NCBI GenBank assembly: GCA_015499985.1
Contig: JAAAUF010000406.1
Coordinates: 1-28,961, forward strand
Direction of reading: 5' to 3'
Length of the DNA: 28,961 bases
Origin: Haplosporangium gracile
Taxonomy: Eukaryota; Mortierellomycota; Mortierellomycetes; Mortierellales; Mortierellaceae
Shown here: piece by piece, positions 20,701 to 28,961 of the stretch
How positions within the stretch are numbered: position 1 is the stretch's first letter
Layout: the number at the start of each line of letters is the position of its first letter
Notes under the pieces: generated by a model
The model's input: the letters and a program-made list of their open reading frames with translations, nothing else
What the model was told of the DNA's origin: nothing
Databases searched by the model: none
Made by a program: the position numbers and the translations under genes

Positions 20701-23404
20701 TCCCAACCACCGAGGAGGAAAAAGTGATGCTTAAGGATCAACAGTCAAATGTGCTTGCCGACCTCTGGAGCACTTTAGTGGCGACTTCGGCAATGCAGGG
20801 CAGACGAATAGTAGTGTTGGCAACAGGATTTGGATGTCATGGCCTCGTCGCGTTTCTGAACGAGAAGCAGAAAGAAGTCCCTCGGTACTTGAGCTCTGTT
20901 ACGCTGGTCCTTAGCGACGACACGATGCCAATGGTGACCAAGAAGTTGAGTCCCTGGTATCTTGACAATTCCTTTGTAATGGCGTCTGACGATCATCCTA
21001 TCTGGGAGCGAACGAGCCAAAAGATGAACAGTCGGACAGGAAACCTCTTACGCACTGGTATGTTTTGCTAGTATTGCATTGATAGTGTATGCCATTTTGA
21101 TTCTAAGTTCACAACCTCACACATACTAATGCTGTCGCCTAAAATATGATGACAATAGAGCGCTCATCAGAAAGACTGGCCGAGACATTACTGTATCTAC
21201 GTAAACGGATTTTCAACGACATTGAATCCAAGTTGGAATCTCTCGCACCTTTCCCATCAAGCGACTCGGAATCGGGGACGAAACTCGAAGAGGCGACACC
21301 TATGGAACTCGAGTTCCCTCCAATGCAAACCAGATCAGGACGACTTTCAATGCAAATGGATAGGGTTTCAAAGTCTGAGGCGTCGACGCCAGAGCGTCAG
21401 CGACAGGCATCTTCGCCACAGATACAGTCTGCCGCCACGAACTTGCTCCCATCAGGCAGGAACGGGACACGGCGTGGACAACAGTCGAATTCACGACCAG
21501 GATCGCCTCTTTTCAATGGCTCTATTCCTGGATCGGTACCGTCTCTGGTTGAGCGGCCTACAGTGGTGGGTCCTCAGCGGTCACAGCCATACCCTCAAGG
21601 CAACAACCGCGACTCAGGCCCGCCATCGCTCAACTCCTCACCCAGGTCCACGGCTGCTGTGCCTTTGCGTAACAATGGACCACAAAACCGCGTTGTTGAT
21701 CCTAATTTGGAAGGAGTGGAATCAAAGTCGCGACCTGTCAGCGTGCAGCAGCAGCAGCATCAACAACAACAACAGCAGTTACAACATCAACAACAGCAGC
21801 AGCAGCAACAAAAAATTCAACAGCAACTCCAGCAGCAACGAGCTCAGGAAGCGTACATCCAAGAACCTCATCGTCGGCAACCTCTACATCCACAGCAGCA
21901 GCAGCAGCCCGGACTACCTCCTTCGCAGCAGCAGCATCAGAAGCAACCACCATCTCAACAACAACAACAACAGCAGCGACCGCCGCCAAAGCAGCAGCAG
22001 CAGCAGCAAGGTCGTCATGAGATGGGTCCTTATGGGTTGCACCCTCCTGAATCTCATGGCGATGCTCGGTCAGGTAGGGTGATATCTGGACCTAGCGAAT
22101 ACTACCCACCTCATTCAGGCCCCAATGGCTCATCTGGGTCCCCCTCGACAATGACTCCTCCTCACGAATATCCGGTCAATGGAAGTCCTCGAGGATCTAT
22201 CCATGCAGGCCTGAAATCTAGAGCGCCACCTCTGACCCTACAACAGCAGCAGCAGTTACAGAAGAAACAACATCTACAGTTGCAATTGGAACAGCAACAG
22301 CAGCAGCAACAGCAGCAGCAGCAGCATCAGCGACAAAAGCAGCAACAGCAACAGATGGAACACCATCATCAGCATCAGTCGGAGCAGCAACATTCGCACT
22401 TCCAACAACATGGCCATAACCACTCACAGCACTCACAACAGCAGGCACAGCAGCAACAAAAGCAACAGCAGTTTGGATATTCTCCATCAATGCAAGGGAG
22501 CGGATCTTCAAGGCAAGGCGCTCCTCCTCCTTCAGGTGGCCCTCCAACAGAGATGCATCCTGGCCACAGGAGAACCTACTCGACGCAGGGACCACCACCG
22601 CCACAGCAGCAAGGTCCTCCTGGTCCTGGACCTGGGCAAGGACAAGGACGGGAACTTCAGGCCCATGGGCCGCCTATGCACCCTAATGGGCGGTCATCGC
22701 AACACCTGCAGCAGCAGCAGCAGGTACACCATCATGCTCAGCAACAAGCGCAGGCGCAGGCACAAGGACCAACTCCCTCTGGCAGGATGAAGCGATCAGA
22801 GTCAGATATTGACCCCTATGGAAACGGTCAGTTTGCTTCACATCCGTCCAGGCAACAGCAGGAGGCGGAGCGACGACAGATATGGATGGATCATCAGCGG
22901 CGAGAGATGGAGCAGGCCAAGCAGGCAGAACATGCTAAACAGGTGGAGCATGCAAAGCAGATCGAGCATGCTAAGCAGATCGAGCATGCCAAGCAGTTAG
23001 AGCACGCCAAACAAATCGAGCATGCTAAGCAAATGGAGCATGCTAAGCAGATCGAGCACGCCAAGCATATGCATCATCGGCAGCAACAGCAACAACAGCA
23101 ACAGCACCACCCTCCGCACCACCAGCAACAACAACGTTCACATTCACACGCTCAGCAACAGCACGCTCAGCAACAGCATTCTCATCAGCAACAACAACAT
23201 GGGCATCACTACCAACACCATCCGCAACAGCAACAACAACAACATGCACAGCATCTCCAGCATGGACACCACCATCAGCAGCAACACCCGCATCCACCAC
23301 AGCAACAACAGCACTTGCATCATCAGCAACAACAGCAACATTTGATGCGGATAGACCCAAGGGCGGCTATGGAGATGCATCCCAGCTCTGCTGGACGGAA
23401 ATAG
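17797..23404 (+). CDS. HDA1: Class II histone deacetylase, HDA1 type, with Arb2-like domain and Gln/His-rich tail
   Basis: The ten exons are 17797-18290, 18551-18741, 18868-19150, 19272-19427, 19529-19668, 19765-20055, 20149-20296, 20412-20459, 20561-21057 and 21159-23404. All junctions keep frame, giving about 1497 residues. The enzyme removes acetyl groups from histone lysines using zinc. The catalytic domain (about 155-480) starts at [10 protein letters not shown]. It has the paired His in [15 protein letters not shown] (286, 287) and zinc ligands D324 and H326 in [12 protein letters not shown] and D418 in GFDAAKGD. The catalytic Tyr is in LEGGYNL (458). An intron falls inside the Trp codon before the zinc ligands. 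A second, Arb2-like domain (about 555-745) contains [10 protein letters not shown] and [15 protein letters not shown], as in fungal HDA1. Residues from about 750 to the end are a Gln/His/Pro-rich tail with EHAKQ repeats. The start is uncertain: 17797 ([10 protein letters not shown]) was chosen because the frame upstream looks like leader. Confidence 0.93.
22910..23071 (+). repeat. Nine 18-nt coding repeats (EHAKQ-x) in the HDA1 tail
   Basis: Nine consecutive hexapeptides of the form (A/V/I/L/M)EHAKQ are encoded by 18-nt units differing mainly at synonymous and at the single variable hydrophobic position. Synonymous changes between units (CAT/CAC, GCT/GCC/GCA, AAG/AAA) mean the array is not brand new and that the peptide is probably being kept. 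Confidence 0.92.
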
Positions 23405-23751
23405 AAAGATCCCTTCCCTTTTTGCATTTATCCCACGATTGGCGAATTAGTGAACTGGTATGGGTTCCTAAAGACGTCGCGGCGAAGCTCCGCCTAAATG
23501 TACAACCATCCAACTGATTAAAGATCATTGATGGACTTTTCCCCCCCATTGTACCACTAGTAAATGAACAGCATACAAAAACGAACCATTCCTCGGTAGT
23601 GGAGGGTCAAACAAATGACAGCGCAGAGATAGTGAACAAGAACATGGGATTCATTTTGTTAACGAAAAAAAATATGAGCGTATGCGGAGATAAAATAAGT
23701 TTAAAAAGTGGAAATGCTGACGTGGTTGATGCGGACCCACTGGGACAAAGG
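23405..23751. other. Convergent 3' region between HDA1 and the F-box gene
   Basis: There is no gene here. An ATTAAA at about 23517-23522 could serve HDA1, and a C-run at 23540-23547 follows. The A/T-rich right half would be the 3' end of the minus-strand F-box gene. The two transcripts probably overlap or nearly meet. Confidence 0.4.
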
Positions 23752-25449
23752 TTAGTGACACCAGTAGCCGGCTCCAAGCCAAACATTTCGAAGGTTGGGT
23801 TGTTGAAGTAAAAATCGTGCCACTCTCGCCTCCAACGAGCCATCGTCCACAAAAAAGTCCAACGGGCTGACCATCTTTGGCGCCAAAATACCCACTCCGC
23901 TATGGCTGCCAGTGGACTGTGTCATCATAGGCTTATCCTCGGCTGGTTCCACGTTGACAACAGTGCTCGAAACTACACCTTGCTTTGTGACTCCCGATAA
24001 GTCAACTTTGCTGTCCTCGAGAAGCAGGTTTGAGGAGGTGCCCTCACACTGTCGAACGATATCATTGTACTTATTCCAGCATTCTACCCATACCGAGAGT
24101 GCCTTTTCAATTTTTTGCTCCGTATCTAGTCCTTCAATCCTGACCGACAGTTCCTCCAATGTGTCTCTCCAGGGTTTCTCTTCCATCCACTCAATCTTCA
24201 TCTCGTGCTCGTGGAAGCACACAGTCTTGAGCGGCAAAATCTGGAAGAGAAGTTGAATGACCCGTCCTTGGTCCTTGAAAAAGTCGTCAATTGGCTCTGG
24301 TTGTCTAGAGCCAAAGGATGTGCCCGGATCCGCATAGGTCATGATGGAGATGAGGGTCGTATGGTGGTGTAAAAGCCCGTGAAACACGCCAACAGTATAG
24401 TTGTGGTGCTCAAGATGTACTGCCGCCAGGTTCTCGAATGCGTGCGTTACAAGTTCCTCGACTGCGGGGCTAGGCGAGGAACTGAAACCGACAGTGGAAA
24501 GGTCTGGGCAGCAGGCCTTGACCTCGCTCCTGACGACCGAAGACTTGATTGAGGATATCAATTCCAGCTCCGACAAGTATAGTTCCTGTAGCTGAGGGAA
24601 ATGTCGCAAGAGACTGGGGCTGGGAACATCAGGATCGGGTTCAAAGATTTCCCGAAGAGTTGCTGCAAGTTCGACCACACCCTGGTGTAGAAACGGTCTC
24701 CACTTGATCGCCGCTCCCTCGACCACTATCGTTTCTGCGCCTTCGGCCTCCGAATAATAGCCGTCCTCGCTGCCTTGATCCGTCAAATAATCGCTGCCGA
24801 TCCGTCTGGTGCACACCGTGTCGATATATCCTCCCGTCAAAATACTGGAGGTAGTCAGATCGAGTTTCTTGAGACATGGTGACGATCGGAGAATGTGAAC
24901 GAATCCCTCTCTGGTCAGACTGATGTTGTGTAACGAAAGCTCTGTGAGCCTCGAAGTAGTTGGGTCGACAAGAACGTCAGGCGGGATACAATACTGCACT
25001 GGGACAATGTCAAACTCTGGCTCAAATGGCTTCCTGATGATCTTCAAGAAGGTCAGACTAGCCCTGTTCCTGCGCAAGAGATCGAATCCATAAGTGTTGA
25101 CCTGCTCCGACTCACAAAAGGCAATCGATAAATGGCGCAAATACCTGATTCCTGAGCTGAAGCAGAGTAACCGTACAGCGTCGCGCTTTTCCGAGAGTTC
25201 GAGGTATTCGAGTCGTCGGATATGTTTCGCGTGTTTCTTGAGTACACACAGGGGGATTTGAGGTTTCTGCGAAAAGTCGATGGTATGCCAAAGAATAGGA
25301 ATAAAGGTTCGCGCCCAGTCTCGGCAGACAAGCGCGCAGGAGTATACGTCGCCCGCGTCGAGGTACCAGCCGATGTTAGTTCTGATTTCGGGGATGTCGA
25401 GGGGCGTTTGTTGTTTCATTGCGTTTGTTGAGAGAGCTGATGCTCGCAT
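23752..25449 (-). CDS. F-box/leucine-rich-repeat-type protein, intronless
   Basis: This is a single open frame of 565 residues. The N-terminus has an F-box: LDIPEIRTNIGWYLDAGDVY then SCALVCRDWARTFIPILWHT (about residues 16-58). This is the helical motif that docks onto Skp1 in SCF ubiquitin ligases. The rest has irregular Leu-rich segments typical of the substrate-binding part of fungal F-box/LRR proteins: HIRRLEYLELSEKR, IRYLRHLSIAF, SRLTELSLHNISLTREGF and PCLKKLDLTTSSI. An acidic insert follows near residue 225, then FPQLQELYLSELELISSI. The end is LRNVWLGAGYWCH. Two in-frame ATGs exist; the first was taken, and the second (25419, MKQQTPLDIPEI) is an equally good start. The ubiquitylation target cannot be told from sequence. 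Codon use and style match neighbouring genes. Confidence 0.85.
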   Translation of the reverse strand: MRASALSTNAMKQQTPLDIPEIRTNIGWYLDAGDVYSCALVCRDWARTFIPILWHTIDFSQKPQIPLCVLKKHAKHIRRLEYLELSEKRDAVRLLCFSSGIRYLRHLSIAFCESEQVNTYGFDLLRRNRASLTFLKIIRKPFEPEFDIVPVQYCIPPDVLVDPTTSRLTELSLHNISLTREGFVHILRSSPCLKKLDLTTSSILTGGYIDTVCTRRIGSDYLTDQGSEDGYYSEAEGAETIVVEGAAIKWRPFLHQGVVELAATLREIFEPDPDVPSPSLLRHFPQLQELYLSELELISSIKSSVVRSEVKACCPDLSTVGFSSSPSPAVEELVTHAFENLAAVHLEHHNYTVGVFHGLLHHHTTLISIMTYADPGTSFGSRQPEPIDDFFKDQGRVIQLLFQILPLKTVCFHEHEMKIEWMEEKPWRDTLEELSVRIEGLDTEQKIEKALSVWVECWNKYNDIVRQCEGTSSNLLLEDSKVDLSGVTKQGVVSSTVVNVEPAEDKPMMTQSTGSHSGVGILAPKMVSPLDFFVDDGSLEARVARFLLQQPNLRNVWLGAGYWCH

Positions 25450-25897
25450 GTCTGGTTTGGTTGGTTTTTTTTGTTATGTGGGTGTTTGTTGGTTGTTAGT
25501 TGTTGTTTGTTGGTTTTGGTTATTGCTTGATGCTCGCTGCCTGCTGCTTGATGCTCGTTGCTTTTTGCTAGCCTATTTCCGACAACGGATGTGGCGGCCG
25601 TTGGTAGTTGACTCGAATAGGTGTCGAATGAGGGAAAGGACTAAAAAATGATATAGGGGGCGAAAGAATTGATTTCTAAGCCACATTTAAAACTGAAAAA
25701 GAGATAAAAGGGGGGGACAAGGCTGTTCGCTTTCGTCTCAACCTCGCTTCTACACGCTCACCACTGCTGCTAATTACCCTCGACCATAAGGACAAGGACG
25801 CATCAAGGAAACACGAACAGAAGGCCATTTCAACCACAACACTCGCATTCACCTCTCTTAAGAAACAAAGCAACAACATCACCCACTAGGCAACAAC
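25450..25897. promoter_or_regulatory. Divergent promoter between F-box gene and TFB3
   Basis: This spacer of 448 bases separates two divergent start codons. The left half is T/G-rich on the plus strand, which is C/A-rich leader for the minus-strand gene, with a direct repeat of TTGATGCTCG(C/T)TGC near 25520-25560. A G-run lies at 25710-25717. The right half (25740-25890) is C/A-rich and leads to the TFB3 ATG. No TATA box was identified with confidence. Confidence 0.45.
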
Positions 25898-27570
25898 ATG
25901 GCGGCAACAATGACTATGAACACCTCCTTGCTGGACGGTAGGTCAACAGCAATTGTCTCGTTATGGCTGTGGACGAAAAAATATTGGTGGCAACAAGTGC
26001 CAAATGTGTCTATCGACGTTCAAATGTACTCACGCCATTTGCCTTTCATCCTTTTGCTTTGTGTATCATAGACGATGTGTGTCCAGTCTGCCAGACCGAC
26101 AGATACCTCAATCCTCAGATGAAACTCAAAGTCGGACCTTGCTTCCACAAGATGTACGTGCCCTCGTTCTTCTTCGTCGCGCCAAAGCAATGAGGCGCAT
26201 TCATGGAACACGCAGTGGAATCATCTCCTGACACCTGTATAATCTAACCACGTCGATCTTCCGTATTTGTAGGTGCGAGAACTGTATAGAACGCCTGTTT
26301 GCACATGGACCAGCTCCTTGTCCGACATGTCGTCAGACCCTCAGGAAGGCGACTTTTTCAGAGCAAACATTTGAGGACTTGTCGGTTGAAAAGGAAGTCA
26401 GGATCCGGAAACAAATGTCTTCAAAGTATGTGAAGTCGTTGTTTCCAATTGGAAGGGCTATTTATGATGAGGGTCTAAGTCTTTGAACGCTGGTCTGATT
26501 TAGACCCTCTTTGCAATTGCCTGTTCAAATTAGGTTCAACAAGCGGCGTGAGGATTTCAAGTCGCTTAAGGATTATAACGACTATCTGGAGACAGTGGAG
26601 GATCTAAGTAAGTCCTGTCAGGATGCAGTTCTTGGATAAATTAATTATGTCCGCATTGTTCATTAAGAGCACTAAAAACACAAACATGGCTGACAAATTT
26701 CATCACTCTTGTGTTCGGAAATAGCATTCAAGCTGGTGAACGAAATCGATGTTGAGACCACAAAGCAGGCGATTGAAAGGTTTGCTGCAGAGAATCGAGA
26801 TCTGATTAGGATAAACGCAGATCGTCTGGTATGTCTTTATGTTGCATGTGATTCTCGCGTGCGCACCGTTTGCATTATCTTTACAATTGTTGAAATCGGC
26901 ACAGAGGGGGGTAACTTACTTCATGTGTTTATTTCTGAATGACAACTTCTTGTAGCTGAATGAGTCAAGGATGGCAACGCACAGGCAGGAGATGTTACGG
27001 AAAGAGAGACAGCAACAGCGTGAGGCATATCTCAAGGAACTGGAGGCAGAGCAACTGGCCAAGAGCGAAGACCGTAAGAACTTGATCCAGGAACTCGCCA
27101 CTTCCGACAAGTCTGCAAAGACCATTCTCGCTGCCCGTCAGGCGATCTCATTAAAAAAGACATCTATGCGCAAGACAGAGATTAAGTCAACCACGGCCAG
27201 TTCTTCAAACTCAACACCCATGTTCTCGGACTCTTACCGATGGATGCAGCAGAGCGAGGATCTGGATCGACGGCAGCAGGAAGAGGAGGACGATCATGCG
27301 AACGACAACTTTGACCCCGTCCAGTCACAGTACATGGATGTTGACCTTGGTGTTGGGTATGTTAACAGTGTCAACAACAACAAGGCTCATGCAGGTGGAT
27401 TGGTTTACCCGCTGTTGACGTCTAGTATCGGTGTCAAGGATTTGTATGTTGAGCCGCTAGGTGTTGGAAACTTGAGTCAGATGGCCAAGGCGGGAGGGTA
27501 CCGGAACGCGTTTGGATATGAGCGTGCGATCGAGGATGCCCATACTGCCCTCTACCTCTCTGGACTGTGA
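25898..27570 (+). CDS. TFB3: TFIIH/CAK assembly subunit TFB3 (MAT1), RING-finger protein
   Basis: The six exons are 25898-25937, 26072-26153, 26273-26425, 26534-26607, 26725-26828 and 26956-27570. They join in frame to 355 residues, slightly longer than usual for the family. The protein bridges the CDK-activating kinase (Cdk7/Kin28 with cyclin H) to core TFIIH in the nucleus, for transcription initiation and repair. A C3HC4 RING finger fills residues 17-60: C17 and C20 in VCPVC, C37 and H39 in GPCFHKM, C42 and C45 in CENC, and C57 and C60 in CPTC. Next comes the family block KFNKRREDFKSLKDYNDYLE, then TFKLVNEIDVETTKQAIERF. A charged helical segment rich in Arg/Gln/Glu follows. After a Ser- and Asp-rich insert, the short C-terminal region that activates the kinase ends in YERAIEDAHTALYLSGL. 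The first exon is only 13 codons. AATAAA follows 21 bases after the stop. Confidence 0.95.
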
Positions 27571-28269
27571 AGTCATCTGCCTGAACGTCCAATAAAGTGA
27601 TTTTTTTTCATATCAATTTTACAGGTGGTTTTCTGTGGTCAAGAAATGAATGAGCACGGACCAACTACACATGTATTATTGCCTGTACATTACCATGCCT
27701 CCTCTTTCTTTCCACTGTGTCGCTTCATTGAATTGTAACCATCGGTCGATGCCCAAGAAGAAACGGCAACTATTCAAAAAAGAAAAAAGAAGGAAAGAAC
27801 ACGCTCTCCCTTTTACCCACTAGTTACATTACTCTCAATTGCCTTTGATTAGTTCGATCACTTTTTGATTCATAATGCTCGCCATCACCCATCAGTCAGT
27901 TGTCAGCTGTCCCTCTATTAATTCCTTTTCTTTGCCTTTTTTTTATCTTCTTCCTTCTTCTTTATCCAATCTTTCTCCCTCTGCCCTCTCCTCAACAAAC
28001 CAGCACATACACATCTCCCCTCATCCACTCTTTCATAGCACCCTCACGTACAAGGAGGTATCCAAGCAACCCTACACACAACACAAACAGTCTCGCACAC
28101 TCTCTCCCATCCACAGGTCAATATCGTACAGAAAAAGCACTACCACCTCGACCACCAACCACTACAAACAGAAACCAACCACTTCGCCGCCAGCAATCAC
28201 TTTATTATGCTGTTGACAAAGAAAAAAAAACAATCAACGACTGTGCAGCCACGCTGTTGAACAGCCATC
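27571..28269 (+). other. TFB3 3' end and C/T-rich leader of a following gene
   Basis: There is no supported gene here. The AATAAA of TFB3 is at the left, then A/T-rich DNA with an A/G-rich tract at 27775-27800. From about 27900 to 28120 the plus strand is strongly C/T- then C/A-rich, ending in a possible 3' splice site (CCCATCCACAG, 28117). This has the look of a 5' leader. Confidence 0.4.
27591..27596 (+). terminator. Poly(A) signal of TFB3
   Basis: A canonical AATAAA lies 21 bases after the TFB3 stop codon and is followed by T-rich sequence. Confidence 0.6.
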
Positions 28270-28426
28270 ATGTTACTTTCCGTAACTCCATCAACGCAAT
28301 CCGTCGCCAAAGTCCCGAGAGGAACGATGCGTCCGAATGCGGCAAAGAGAGCTTTTATCGACGTTGGTCAAGAGGATGGTGGAGATCGACAATCAGCAGC
28401 GAGTGTACGAATTGAACGTGGCCGTG
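28270..28426 (+). CDS. Possible first exon of an incomplete gene
   Basis: An ATG follows the C/T-rich leader and opens 52 codons, beginning MLLSVTPSTQSVAKVPRGTM and ending at a GTATGC donor (28427). The next clear acceptor is CAACTTGTAG at 28710. Joining to it gives only 13 more codons before a stop. A second frame from an ATG at 28337 (MRQRELLSTLVKRMVEIDNQ) also reaches the same donor and looks at least as protein-like, but it too would stop soon after the acceptor. The gene may use a further exon beyond the window. No family is recognised. Confidence 0.22.
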
Positions 28427-28961
28427 GTATGCTATTTTGTAAATGCGCTGTATATGTGTTCTGATTTTGCTATCATCACATCTTCCTCGATATTGACTGA
28501 AAAAAAGACTGAACCCCTGCATGTTCTTGAGTGCCCGTATGGCATAGGCAAACAGCATCCACCACGGATTGTGACCAAGATGCCAGGGCAAAAATCTATA
28601 AGTCCCACCATCATTGGCTCAGAAACCACTCAAGTCCTCAAAGTGTACACGAAATACCCACGACACATTTTTACTTTCCATAACATTCTTTGCTAACTCT
28701 CAACTTGTAGCTCTTTTCTACACGCTGGCCCTAGCAAGTACAAGGTGCTGAGGAGGTCTAGTCTGGGAGGGGGAGGATGGATATGAGGAGAAAGGAGGAG
28801 GGGTTGACGATGAGTGAGTGAAGGATGGGAGGAGGATATGATGTCGAGTTCTGGTGCACAACGAGAAGGAACAAGATAGTTTCTTTGCGGAGCCGGTACG
28901 ATGATACACAGACAAGAGAATCCACAACGGTGGTAGGATCGGTAGCTGCGCGTGGACATTG
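28427..28961. other. Right end of window, no recognised gene
   Basis: If the preceding exon is real, the left half is its intron. From about 28760 the plus strand is strongly G/A-rich. On the minus strand this reads as a C/T-rich tract like the leaders seen before other genes in this window, but no start codon with a convincing frame follows it leftward. I see nothing else here. Confidence 0.3.

Noticed and set aside
22218..22604. Minus-strand Ala/Val-rich frames across the HDA1 tail (also 21738-21989 and 23043-23360)
   Set aside because: They are the antisense reading of Gln codon runs (CAG/CAA gives Ala/Val/Leu/Cys in other frames). The plus-strand exon is continuous with the deacetylase.
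22910..23071. CRISPR-like regular repeat array
   Set aside because: The units are contiguous 18-nt codon repeats without spacers, inside a eukaryotic coding exon.

Overview
The window looks like nuclear DNA of a filamentous fungus. Genes carry many short GT..AG introns with CTAAC/CTAAT-like branch points, coding frames are rich in Ser, Gln and His tracts, and starts sit behind C/T-rich leaders. Intron density, the HDA1 and TFB3 gene structures and the F-box/LRR style suggest an early-diverging 'zygomycete' such as a Mortierella relative. That placement is inference. No bacterial, viral or transposon gene was recognised.

Layout. (1) 0.25-2.95 kb, plus: a three-exon ankyrin-repeat gene resembling animal ANKRD54 in its repeat block. 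(2) 3.6-5.6 kb, plus: a seven-exon stomatin/SPFH gene with 17-nt and 12-nt exons. (3) 5.9-14.8 kb, minus: four head-to-tail members of one gene family that I cannot assign to any known family. Named in order of transcription they are paralogue 1 (13198-14818), paralogue 2 (11335-12960), paralogue 3 (8460-11118) and paralogue 4 (5918-7641, a decayed pseudogene). All begin with a short exon carrying an F-x-D-x-x-D-A motif followed by an intron, then a helical core of about 130 residues, a basic low-complexity linker and a C-terminal amphipathic helix. (4) 14.8-17.8 kb: almost 3 kb with no convincing gene, ending in a C/T-rich leader. (5) 17.8-23.4 kb, plus: a ten-exon class II histone deacetylase of the HDA1 type with a following Arb2-like domain and a roughly 700-residue Gln/His-rich tail. 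(6) 23.75-25.45 kb, minus: an intronless F-box/LRR-type gene, convergent with HDA1. (7) 25.9-27.6 kb, plus: the TFIIH subunit gene TFB3 (MAT1), divergent from the F-box gene. (8) 27.6-28.96 kb: a C/T-rich leader and at best the first exon of another gene.

How they relate. The conserved genes are single housekeeping or chromatin genes with no evident shared pathway: SPFH membrane scaffold, deacetylase, TFIIH/CAK assembly and F-box adaptor. The locus-specific feature is the tandem family. The order intact, intact, doubtful splice junction, pseudogene points to local duplication followed by divergence and decay. Exon models were made by hand from splice signals and reading-frame phase, and every reported multi-exon model except the pseudogene keeps frame. 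The paralogue 3 exon 2-3 junction and the HDA1 start codon are uncertain.
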